5,589 bases of DNA from Actinomycetes bacterium (GTDB lineage: Bacteria > Bacillota_I > Bacilli_A > RF39 > UBA660): assembly GCA_021152765.1 (NCBI GenBank), contig JAGKUT010000059.1, forward strand, positions 1 through 5,589, read 5' to 3'. The notes beneath the pieces are model-generated. The model did not search any database, was not told the origin of the DNA, and worked only from the letters and a program-made list of their open reading frames with translations. The translations under genes were made by a program, and so were the position numbers. Shown piece by piece: positions 1 to 4,326 of the stretch; position 1 is the stretch's first letter; every line of letters begins with the position of its first letter.

Positions 1-60
1 ATGGTAGACTTTGAGATTTCCAATCTCATAGCGAGGGTTCAATTCCCTCTATCCGCTCCA
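1..60 (+). tRNA. tRNA-Gly(TCC), 5' end cut off by window edge
   Basis: This is the 3' four-fifths of a glycine tRNA reading GGA. The anticodon stem 12-16/24-28 (TGAGA/TCTCA) encloses a 7-nt loop with anticodon TCC at 19-21. The T arm is GAGGG-TTCAATT-CCCTC (33-49). The acceptor 3' strand TATCCGC (50-56) is followed by discriminator T, as expected for bacterial tRNA-Gly, and an encoded CCA (58-60). About 15 nt (5' acceptor strand and start of the D arm) lie outside the window, so the acceptor pairing cannot be checked. Confidence 0.9.
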
Positions 61-161
61 GGGCAGGAAGATAAGCAAATTAACGGTCCTGCGTTGTCTT
101 AAAAAACCGACATGTGCCGTCTCGATGATGTTAATCGACCAATGTCAATATAATAAAATTG
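61..161. other. Intergenic segment with short hairpins, no gene recognised
   Basis: No open reading frame or canonical RNA gene is visible between the tRNA-Gly and the promoter region. Two stem-loops can be drawn: GCAGGA 63-68 with TCCTGC 87-92, and TCGAT 122-126 with ATCGA 134-138. The stretch ends its second hairpin with CGACCA, which resembles a tRNA 3' end, but there is no TTC-type T loop or acceptor pairing. It may be a decayed tRNA; this is a guess. Confidence 0.3.
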
Positions 162-193
162 TGATAAATTTATCAATCAGTGTGATTCTGATT
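162..193. promoter_or_regulatory. Operator-like palindromes next to the ncRNA promoter
   Basis: A perfect 14-nt palindrome, TGATAAATTTATCA, lies at 162-175. It runs into a second inverted repeat, AATCAG-N7-CTGATT, at 175-193, which ends one base before the -35 box at 195. Position and symmetry suit binding by a dimeric regulator (activator upstream of, or repressor abutting, the promoter). In AT-rich DNA such symmetry can arise by chance, so the role is inferred. Confidence 0.4.
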
Positions 194-194
194 A

Positions 195-224
195 TTGACA
201 CTACTAAAATTATCCAACTATAAT
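195..224 (+). promoter_or_regulatory. Sigma-70/A-type promoter of the 231-550 RNA
   Basis: The -35 box TTGACA (195-200) and the -10 box TATAAT (219-224) are both perfect consensus, separated by 18 nt. The predicted start is about position 231, at the base of the first helix of the structured RNA. No open reading frame follows, which points to a non-coding transcript. Confidence 0.8.
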
Positions 225-230
225 GTGAAT

Positions 231-550
231 ATAGGCGGGGTATAGAAGACTATTCATTTAGCCGAATAAATAGGAAAATCCTCGTTAGGTAAAAGCACGG
301 TAACTGCTCCTATAGCTGAAGGTGCCTAGTTGGACTTAGGAAATTTAGAGAACCCACAATATTCTTCTCCGCTTAAGGTGAAATGATATATCTAAGAGCC
401 TTGCTAAAAAGTTGTTAGAAAAATTTTCTAAGCGTTAAGATATCTACCGATACGATAAATCGGGGAATATAGTTAGTGATATCATATCATGGTTTGTTTT
501 GTTTTCCTTGTTCATATTTGAACACTCCTTTCTTTTTCTCTCTTTCTTTT
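231..550 (+). ncRNA. Structured non-coding RNA of unknown class, with its own promoter
   Basis: No protein is encoded on this strand, yet many helices can be drawn directly after a consensus promoter. A closing helix pairs GCGG 235-238 with CCGC 369-372 and, after a 5-nt bulge, AGAAGA 244-249 with TCTTCT 363-368. Inside are a 9-bp hairpin with one mismatch (250-258/265-273), GCAC/GTGC (295-298/322-325) and CCTA/TAGG (325-328/337-340, competing for base 325). A second domain pairs GATAT 385-389 with ATATC 440-444 and continues imperfectly inward; within it is TTAGAA/TTCTAA (415-420/426-431). A third hairpin is CCGAT/ATCGG (447-451/459-463). I tested it by eye against RNase P RNA, tmRNA and group I introns and saw none of their signature elements. 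Large phage RNAs such as GOLLD occur near tRNAs, but I cannot claim a match. The 3' end is assumed at the pyrimidine tract. Confidence 0.55.
510..550 (+). terminator. Possible weak terminator of the ncRNA
   Basis: The hairpin GTTCA-TATT-TGAAC (510-523) is followed by a long T/C-rich run (526-550) containing TTTCTTTTTC. The stem is only 5 bp and the tract is interrupted by C, so termination is plausible rather than clear. The same bases read on the other strand give an AAAGGAG-like site before a 23-codon frame. Confidence 0.35.
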
Positions 551-829
551 ATTTATGTGGAAAATTAATGGCTAGAAATAATTAAAAAAAATTCCTGCAA
601 TAGACTATACTATTGTAATATGAAATTGATTAAATTTTCCTATTTCATCTTGACAGGAAATAAATAAATTATTTCGAACAATTAAATATATCTTTTTGTG
701 AAATATTTTTCTATTGAGGTGTGGACGTATAAAAGGTGAGGCAGTGCAGATCCACTCATTGAGTATCTAGGCACAGAGTAAATAGAATAGATAAAGTAGC
801 AAAAAGATAATTTGATTGATTTATTATAT
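551..829. other. AT-rich spacer without recognised gene
   Basis: There is no credible open reading frame. An inverted repeat TTTCCT...AGGAAA spans about 635-660 around a lone TTGACA (650-655) that lacks a matching -10 box. From about 714 to 765 the composition becomes less AT-rich, and a helix can be drawn between TGTGGA and TCCACT with an outer TGAG/CTCA pairing. It might be a small structured RNA or a decayed tRNA, but no T-arm signature is present. Confidence 0.3.
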
Positions 830-904
830 TGAGATATAGTGAAGAGGTTATCACTGCGGAATTTGACTCCGCCATCATAGGTTCGAATCCTGTTATCTCA
901 GCCA
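830..904 (+). tRNA. tRNA-Gln(TTG)
   Basis: This tRNA reads CAA glutamine codons. The acceptor TGAGATA (830-836) pairs fully with TATCTCA; U1-A72 is the usual first pair of bacterial tRNA-Gln. The D arm is GTGA/TCAC, the anticodon stem GCGGA/TCCGC, and the loop ATTTGAC has TTG at 863-865. The T arm ATAGG-TTCGAAT-CCTGT has one G-T pair. Discriminator G and an encoded CCA end the gene. Confidence 0.93.
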
Positions 905-923
905 AAAACTTCAAAAAAGTTTT
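905..923 (+). terminator. AT-rich hairpin after tRNA-Gln, possible terminator or processing stem
   Basis: AAAACTT (905-911) pairs with AAGTTTT (917-923) around a 5-nt loop directly after the CCA of tRNA-Gln, followed by CATTGTTTTA. With only one G-C pair, it would be a weak terminator. Confidence 0.35.
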
Positions 924-993
924 CATTGTTTTATACCTTTCTTTCATATGTATGTTGTGAGCTATCAGTCATCAATCGGGCCCTTTCTAATAT

Positions 994-1070
994 TGCGGAC
1001 GGGAGGTTGGAATCTCAGGAAGTCTCATAAGCTTTCTAAACCCAGTTCAATTCTGCGGGTTCCGCATCCA
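994..1070 (+). tRNA. tRNA-Met-like gene (anticodon CAT), aberrant structure
   Basis: A 77-nt tRNA-like sequence with an encoded CCA (1068-1070). The acceptor TGCGGAC pairs with GCCGCA-type bases at 1060-1066 in six of seven positions. The D arm can be GAGG/TCTC around TTGGAA. The anticodon loop CTCATAA gives CAT at 1026-1028, closed by a stem with two G-T pairs. The T loop TTCAATT is normal, but the T stem 3' strand reads CTGCGGG instead of CTGGG. That is two extra bases, or a C-C mismatch, against CCCAG. CAT could mean elongator Met, initiator Met, or Ile2 if C34 is lysidine-modified; discriminator T is odd for all of these. It may be a decaying or noncanonical tRNA. Confidence 0.6.
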
Positions 1071-1104
1071 AATTAAAAATATTAAAGAAAAGAGGAAAAG
1101 TTTT

Positions 1105-1224
1105 ATGAAAAAGTTTTTTGCTATTTTTACTCCTATTGTCATTCTCTGTGGAGCAGCAACTGCCGTAACGGTATATCTTCTTAAGAAGAAGAGAACACTT
1201 GCTCAGCTTATTGACGAAGAGTGA
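1105..1224 (+). CDS. 39-residue single-span membrane microprotein
   Basis: I do not recognise this protein. The frame starts at ATG 1105 after an AGAGG ribosome binding site (1091-1095) at a normal distance, and ends at TGA 1222-1224. It begins MKKFF, carries one hydrophobic stretch of about 22 residues (about 4-26, rich in I, V, A and containing one Cys), then a KKKR cluster and a short acidic tail ending DEE. This is the pattern of a small single-span membrane protein with its basic C-terminal flank in the cytoplasm. The segment could instead be a signal peptide with an Ala-rich cleavage region, which would leave only a very short mature tail. It sits alone between a tRNA-Met-like gene and tRNA-Leu and is followed by a strong hairpin. 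Small phage membrane proteins of this kind often act on the host envelope or in lysis control; nothing here proves that. Confidence 0.65.
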   Translation: MKKFFAIFTPIVILCGAATAVTVYLLKKKRTLAQLIDEE

Positions 1225-1232
1225 AATAAAAA

Positions 1233-1254
1233 GCCACTCTTATTTAAGGGTGGC
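1233..1254 (+). terminator. Strong hairpin after the microprotein gene
   Basis: GCCACTC (1233-1239) pairs with GGGTGGC (1248-1254) over all seven positions (one T-G) around an 8-nt loop. It starts 8 nt after the microprotein stop and ends 8 nt before tRNA-Leu. There is no T-run after it, so it may protect or separate the mRNA 3' end during tRNA processing rather than terminate. Confidence 0.5.
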
Positions 1255-1262
1255 AATAATTT

Positions 1263-1347
1263 GCAGGTATGTTGAAATAGGTAGACGAGGTGGTCTCAAA
1301 CACCACTGCTGAAAGGCGTGTCGGTTCGAGTCCGACTACCTGCACCA
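1263..1347 (+). tRNA. tRNA-Leu(CAA)
   Basis: A class II tRNA of 85 nt reading TTG leucine codons. The acceptor GCAGGTA pairs perfectly with TACCTGC. The anticodon stem GTGGT/ACCAC encloses CTCAAAC with CAA at 1297-1299. A long variable arm follows (TGCTGAAAGGCG). The T arm is GTCGG-TTCGAGT-CCGAC. Discriminator A, required for leucine identity, and an encoded CCA end the gene. Confidence 0.94.
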
Positions 1348-1350
1348 AAG

Positions 1351-1540
1351 GCTGTTGAAGTACAGCTTGCTCAAAACAACTTCCATCGTGCCCACGGTGT
1401 TTGGTGAGGGTGGTTCAGTTCAGCAGAACCAATGAGTGCTAACCGTATGGCAAACGATATTGCTGGCAGTGCCACAGCCATGTGTGGCTCTATCTCCCTT
1501 CGGTGTGGGAGCTGTGTAAAATGGCTTTGAGCAAGCAACA
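1351..1540 (+). ncRNA. GC-rich base-paired segment between the two tRNA-Leu genes, candidate ncRNA
   Basis: This spacer is visibly richer in G and C than the rest of the window. It is closed by a perfect 11-bp inverted repeat, GCTTGCTCAAA (1365-1375) with TTTGAGCAAGC (1526-1536), which brackets about 150 nt. Inside are hairpins CATCGT/ACGGTG (1384-1389/1394-1399), TGGTTC/GAACCA (1411-1416/1426-1431), TGGCA/TGCCA (1448-1452/1470-1474), AGCC/GGCT (1476-1479/1486-1489) and CTCCC/GGGAG (1494-1498/1507-1511). CACAGC 1473-1478 with GCTGTG 1511-1516 is an alternative. A further hairpin, GCTGT/ACAGC, sits at 1351-1366. There is no promoter of its own; it would be released from the tRNA transcript by processing at both neighbours. 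Class unknown. It could also be foreign DNA or a remnant of a lost gene. Confidence 0.5.
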
Positions 1541-1550
1541 CCGAACATAT

Positions 1551-1635
1551 GCAGGTATGGTGAAACTGGAAGCCACGCAGGTTTTAGGGTCCTGTACAGA
1601 AATGTGTAAGGGTTCGAGTCCCTTTATCTGCACCA
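1551..1635 (+). tRNA. tRNA-Leu(TAG)
   Basis: A class II tRNA of 85 nt reading CTA (and, by wobble, CTN) leucine codons. The acceptor GCAGGTA pairs with TATCTGC with one G-T. The anticodon loop TTTAGGG has TAG at 1585-1587; the stem CAGGT/TCCTG has a T-T mismatch next to the loop (1582/1590), a mild oddity. It has a variable arm, the T arm AAGGG-TTCGAGT-CCCTT, discriminator A and an encoded CCA. The acceptor 5' strand is identical to that of tRNA-Leu(CAA). Confidence 0.92.
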
Positions 1636-1714
1636 CATAAAGGAAAATAAAATTTATGAAGTTGTGCCTCAAGATGACGGCACAATGGATAATTATGATT
1701 TTCAATTAAGATAA

Positions 1715-1733
1715 TACCCTATTTAATAGGGTA
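1715..1733. terminator. Perfect 7-bp hairpin before tRNA-Gly(CCC)
   Basis: TACCCTA (1715-1721) pairs with TAGGGTA (1727-1733) around TTTAA. It lies 5 nt before tRNA-Gly(CCC). No T-run follows, so a spacer or processing hairpin is more likely than a terminator. Confidence 0.4.
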
Positions 1734-1738
1734 ATACT

Positions 1739-1812
1739 GCAGTATTAGTTTAGTGGCAGAACAATTGCTTCCCAAGCAATTAGTGAGAGTTCGATTCTCT
1801 TATACTGCTCCA
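1739..1812 (+). tRNA. tRNA-Gly(CCC)
   Basis: This tRNA reads GGG glycine codons and complements the TCC isoacceptor at the left edge. The acceptor GCAGTAT pairs perfectly with ATACTGC. The anticodon stem ATTGC/GCAAT encloses TTCCCAA with CCC at 1771-1773. The T arm GAGAG-TTCGATT-CTCTT has one G-T pair. Discriminator T and an encoded CCA agree with glycine identity. Confidence 0.94.
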
Positions 1813-1818
1813 AAATAT

Positions 1819-1894
1819 CTATCTGTGGCGCAATTGTTAGCGCACTCGGTTTGGGACCGAGATGTTGTGAGTTAGAGTCTCGCCAGATAGACCA
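1819..1894 (+). tRNA. tRNA-Pro(TGG) with T19-A56 instead of G19-C56
   Basis: This tRNA reads CCA (and CCN) proline codons. The acceptor CTATCTG/CAGATAG, D stem GCGC/GCGC and anticodon stem CTCGG/CCGAG are perfect, and TGG is at 1852-1854. The T stem GTGAG/CTCGC has one T-G pair. The T loop reads TTAGAGT, so the near-universal C56 is A (1874). The D loop AATTGTTA has T (1837) where G19 is expected. The two changes restore a Watson-Crick 19-56 pair. Discriminator A and an encoded CCA are present. Confidence 0.9.
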
Positions 1895-1925
1895 TGTATA
1901 TTATTAAATCAGTGGAGGATAATAA

Positions 1926-2816
1926 TTGTACACTTGTATTTGTGGTAAACAATTTGACAATAGTCAAGCATACAACGGGCACAGATGTCATTGCAAACAA
2001 TACCAAATAGAAACCTACGGTGAAGAACATTATCAGAAAAATAAGGAATTAATTCTCACAAGATGTGCTAATGCATCAAAAACATTGCGCAATAATCTAT
2101 TAAAGAAAAAACAAGAAGAATTAGAAAAGTGGATATCTGAGCAACATGCATGTGAGCACTGTGGAAAAATTATGACCGAAAAATATGGTTCAGGTAGATT
2201 TTGTTGCAAATCTTGTGCTAATTCACGACATCACTCTGAAAATACTCGGAAGAAAATGAGTATAGCGTTGAAAGGAAAACCATCGTGGAATAGAGGGATA
2301 AAACCTAAAAAAGAAGTTCGTTGCAAACTATGTGGTAAACTTCTTAAAAAACAACCTAAAACAGGGCTATGTCAAGACTGCTTAAGGTACACTGAGGAAG
2401 GAAAAAAATTAAAATCTATCAAAGCACAAGAATCACAAAAAATCATTATTGCTGAAGGAAGACATAAAGGTTGGCAGCCAAGAAACATTAAATCTAAATC
2501 TGAAGAATACTTTGCCCAAATATTAGACACATATAAAATAGAATACAAAAGAGAATTTCCTGTTAAACATATTAATCAAAATTATTTACTAGACTTTTTC
2601 ATATGCAAAAATAATAAACTAGTCGATGTTGAAATTGATGGTAAGCAACACAATTATAAAGACAGAATAAAATTAGATAAAATAAGGGATGAATTTCTTC
2701 AACAAAAAGGTTACATTATATATAGAATAAAATGGCCGTATAGAAATTCAGTAAATTCTCAACAATTAATAAAAAATAATATAGATAATTTTATATCTTT
2801 TTATAACAACTTATAA
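1926..2816 (+). CDS. Free-standing homing endonuclease, zinc fingers + NUMOD3-like + Vsr-like/EDxHD nuclease
   Basis: A site-specific DNA endonuclease of the selfish homing type. The 296-residue frame starts at TTG 1926; GGAGG at 1914-1918, 7 nt upstream, supports this start, and no ATG lies nearby. The N-terminus has Cys/His motifs: C4-x-C6 with H19, C21, C23; C76-x2-C79 with C93/C94 and C97; and C133-x2-C136 with C149-x2-C152. Residues about 103-124 (SENTRKKMSIALKGKPSWNRG) match the NUMOD3 DNA-binding element. From about 182 the sequence follows the phage Vsr/DUF559-type nuclease pattern: GW-x2-R, S-x-SEE-x-F (E193/E194), D223 in LLDFF, E236-I-D-G-x-Q-H242, and D251-x2-RD. This is the layout of the I-Bth0305I (EDxHD) family as I recall it. 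It begins 31 nt after tRNA-Pro with no promoter seen, so it is probably expressed from the tRNA transcript. No intron halves flank it. Confidence 0.9.
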   Translation: MYTCICGKQFDNSQAYNGHRCHCKQYQIETYGEEHYQKNKELILTRCANASKTLRNNLLKKKQEELEKWISEQHACEHCGKIMTEKYGSGRFCCKSCANSRHHSENTRKKMSIALKGKPSWNRGIKPKKEVRCKLCGKLLKKQPKTGLCQDCLRYTEEGKKLKSIKAQESQKIIIAEGRHKGWQPRNIKSKSEEYFAQILDTYKIEYKREFPVKHINQNYLLDFFICKNNKLVDVEIDGKQHNYKDRIKLDKIRDEFLQQKGYIIYRIKWPYRNSVNSQQLIKNNIDNFISFYNNL

Positions 2817-2818
2817 TT

Positions 2819-2855
2819 AACTCACTCTCATTATTATGTGGGAGTTTTTCTTTTT
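2819..2855 (+). terminator. Rho-independent terminator after the endonuclease
   Basis: AACTC (2819-2823) pairs with GAGTT (2842-2846); inner A-C/G-T pairs can extend it with a bulge. The stem runs into TTTTTCTTTTTG (2845-2856). It begins 3 nt after the stop codon and separates the tRNA/endonuclease unit from the next operon. Confidence 0.75.
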
Positions 2856-2913
2856 GTCTAAAATAACCAAATCAATTTATGCAAAGTGCACAAATAAAAA
2901 TCTAATTTATTTA

Positions 2914-2942
2914 TTGACAAATAAAAAATTTTATGATATAAT
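2914..2942 (+). promoter_or_regulatory. Perfect consensus promoter of the DUF3293-like pair
   Basis: TTGACA (2914-2919), exactly 17 nt, then TATAAT (2937-2942). The bases TGA just before the -10 form an extended -10. The start is expected near 2949, giving a leader of about 24 nt. This would be a very strong promoter for unmodified host RNA polymerase, typical of early phage genes. Confidence 0.9.
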
Positions 2943-2972
2943 ATAAATACAAAAACAAAAGGACCTAATTAT

Positions 2973-3581
2973 ATGATAAAAACCTTTGCAATAATCTCTC
3001 CTGAAAATCCCTTGGGATGGACAGACAGTTCAGAAGAAGAATTCAAAGTAAAATATGCCAAATGGACAGGCAACCCACAAAAATATAATAAAGAAGCATT
3101 AGATGAATTAAAATCATCCCTTATAAAAGATAAGCTTAAAAATAATGGAGAAAAATGTCTTAAATATGGCAATTTCAATTATGTCAAGATAAAAGGAAGT
3201 TATGGAAATAAAGAAAATACTCTTATAATTTTTAATATCCCTTTTGCTGACGCTAAAACAATAGCAAAGAGTTTTGGGCAAGAAAGTTTCTTTTATGGAA
3301 TCGTTGGAGAAGAAAAATCTAAAATCGCTTATTATAAAACTGATAATGCTTGTATAACATATAAATTAATTGATATAACTGATACAGTCACATATGAAAA
3401 TGATGCAGAAGATTTCTTTTCTAAGTTTGGATTCAAATATAAAATTAATATGAAAGAATTCGGAGACAATGTTAATTCAATTAATAATAACGGGGAATTT
3501 GAAGAATCTATGAATGAAAACAGAACTTTTCTTTCCCGTGCAGAACATAGAAAAATAGCATACAAAGGAGAAACAAAATGA
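2973..3581 (+). CDS. DUF3293-like protein A, function unknown
   Basis: A 202-residue soluble protein, first of a coupled pair. ATG 2973 follows AAAAGGA (2957-2963) at about 9 nt. The order of motifs suggests the DUF3293-type fold: an N-terminal strand FAIISPENP (5-13), a helix with N39 and LDELKSSL (43-50), strand-turn Y70-VKIKGSYG (to 78), NTLIIFNI (82-89), then a helix ending FGQES with YG (101-109). A linker and a tail with Asn-rich sequence and LSRAEHRK follow. The N-terminal region carries an insertion (about 16-38) relative to shorter relatives. The family name is from recalled motif pattern, not a search. Similar small proteins are common and uncharacterised in Clostridia phages; no catalytic site is obvious. 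It is the first gene after a very strong promoter, so early and abundant expression is likely. The stop overlaps the next start (ATGA, 3578-3581). Confidence 0.8.
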   Translation: MIKTFAIISPENPLGWTDSSEEEFKVKYAKWTGNPQKYNKEALDELKSSLIKDKLKNNGEKCLKYGNFNYVKIKGSYGNKENTLIIFNIPFADAKTIAKSFGQESFFYGIVGEEKSKIAYYKTDNACITYKLIDITDTVTYENDAEDFFSKFGFKYKINMKEFGDNVNSINNNGEFEESMNENRTFLSRAEHRKIAYKGETK

Positions 3582-4282
3582 AAGTAAGAAATTTGAATAA
3601 TAATTATTATGCAACAGAAGAAATAATGCCCCTTAATGAAACATCTCTTTATCGTGCGGTTAAAGAACATGATAAAAATGGATATATCATTATCTCTGCT
3701 TTTAGGCAGGATTGTTTGTCAGATAAAAAAGAAAATCCCTCAGCACAGGAAATATTTGATGAAAATAATAGAAGAACAAATAATCTTAAAAAAGATATAA
3801 CAAATTTATCTTATTCCTTTATTCCTGTGTATGGCGGGTATAAAGAAGAGGGAGCTGAAAAAGCATCTGTAGAAAAATCTTTTATAGTTTTCCCTTATAA
3901 TTTCCGCACCAAAGAAAATGTAGATTTCGAAGAATTTGAAAAGAATTTGATTAATCTTTGTGAGAAATATAATCAGGATGCAATTCTTATAAAAAGACCA
4001 GATGCAAAACCCAGATATTATTTTCCATCCACTAATAGTTGGGATGATGTTGAATTTGGCAGTCTTAAATTAAATGATGTTGCTCAGAAATATTTTACAT
4101 CGTTAAAAAGCTGGCAGGACATAAGTCTTAATAAAAAGAATAGAACAACTTGGGATGGAACACCTAAAAGATTTTCTTATAGTGAAACATTTCTTAGACT
4201 TCCTCCTCAATCAATTATGGCAGCACATGCAAGAGAATCTGAAGGGGAACTTTTCTCAATGGAACATTTCAAAAATAATTGA
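3578..4282 (+). CDS. DUF3293-like protein B, divergent paralog of A, function unknown
   Basis: A 234-residue soluble protein. ATG 3578 overlaps the TGA of the preceding gene, and AAAGGAG sits about 9 nt upstream, so translation is coupled. Its core repeats the order seen in protein A: YIIISAFRQ (36-44), E62-NNRRTNNLKKDI (to 74), Y79-SFIPVYGGY (to 88), EKSFIVFPYN (99-108), then a helix ending CEKYNQDAILIK (128-139). The NxRxxxNL segment, the YGGY turn, the EKSF strand and the Q-D/E-x helix end correspond to positions in A and to DUF3293 as I remember it. An additional C-terminal half (about 140-234) with aromatic and basic residues has no counterpart I can name. Two adjacent copies suggest duplication followed by division of labour, or two subunits of one complex. 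The function is not known. Confidence 0.8.
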   Translation: MKVRNLNNNYYATEEIMPLNETSLYRAVKEHDKNGYIIISAFRQDCLSDKKENPSAQEIFDENNRRTNNLKKDITNLSYSFIPVYGGYKEEGAEKASVEKSFIVFPYNFRTKENVDFEEFEKNLINLCEKYNQDAILIKRPDAKPRYYFPSTNSWDDVEFGSLKLNDVAQKYFTSLKSWQDISLNKKNRTTWDGTPKRFSYSETFLRLPPQSIMAAHARESEGELFSMEHFKNN

Positions 4283-4291
4283 AAATAGCTA

Positions 4292-4320
4292 TTGACAAAT
4301 TTCTTGAATCATGATATAAT
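4292..4320 (+). promoter_or_regulatory. Perfect consensus promoter of the tRNA-Ser/nucleotidase operon
   Basis: TTGACA (4292-4297), 17 nt, TATAAT (4315-4320), with TGA before the -10, the same layout as the promoter at 2914. The shared flanks ATTGACAAAT and ATGATATAATA suggest a common ancestor or a shared phage-specific promoter type. The start is expected near 4327. Confidence 0.9.
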
Positions 4321-4326
4321 AAAATA

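Noticed and set aside
61..140. Possible tRNA ending in CGACCA
   Set aside because: No TTC-type T loop, no acceptor stem of seven pairs and no convincing anticodon arm.
120..154. Second promoter from TATAAT at 149-154, or a minus-strand promoter from TGTCAA at 143-148
   Set aside because: Neither has a partner box at 16-18 nt on the proper side.
231..480. Group I intron, RNase P RNA or tmRNA
   Set aside because: Signature core elements of these RNAs could not be found by eye, and there are no split exons around it.
444..515. 23-codon minus-strand frame with an AAAGGAG-like site
   Set aside because: The site is the complement of the pyrimidine tract after the ncRNA hairpin, the frame lies inside the proposed ncRNA, and no minus-strand promoter was found.
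756..947. 63-codon frame on the minus strand
   Set aside because: It runs across tRNA-Gln, its translation has tRNA-derived sequence (GFEP), and no credible ribosome binding site was seen.
1432..1530. 32-codon plus-strand frame inside the GC-rich segment, with several Cys
   Set aside because: No ribosome binding site before its ATG, and the bases are better explained by pairing. Worth revisiting if the structure fails to show covariation.
1490..1705. 71-codon frame on the minus strand
   Set aside because: It is the antisense of tRNA-Leu(TAG) and flanks; the protein contains the tRNA T-arm translation and no domain.
2969..3178. 69-codon frame on the minus strand
   Set aside because: Shadow of the DUF3293-like gene A, which has promoter, ribosome binding site and motif support on the plus strand.
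3332..3670. 112-codon frame on the minus strand
   Set aside because: Antisense of the A/B junction; Phe/Ile/Ser-rich composition typical of reading AT-rich coding DNA backwards.
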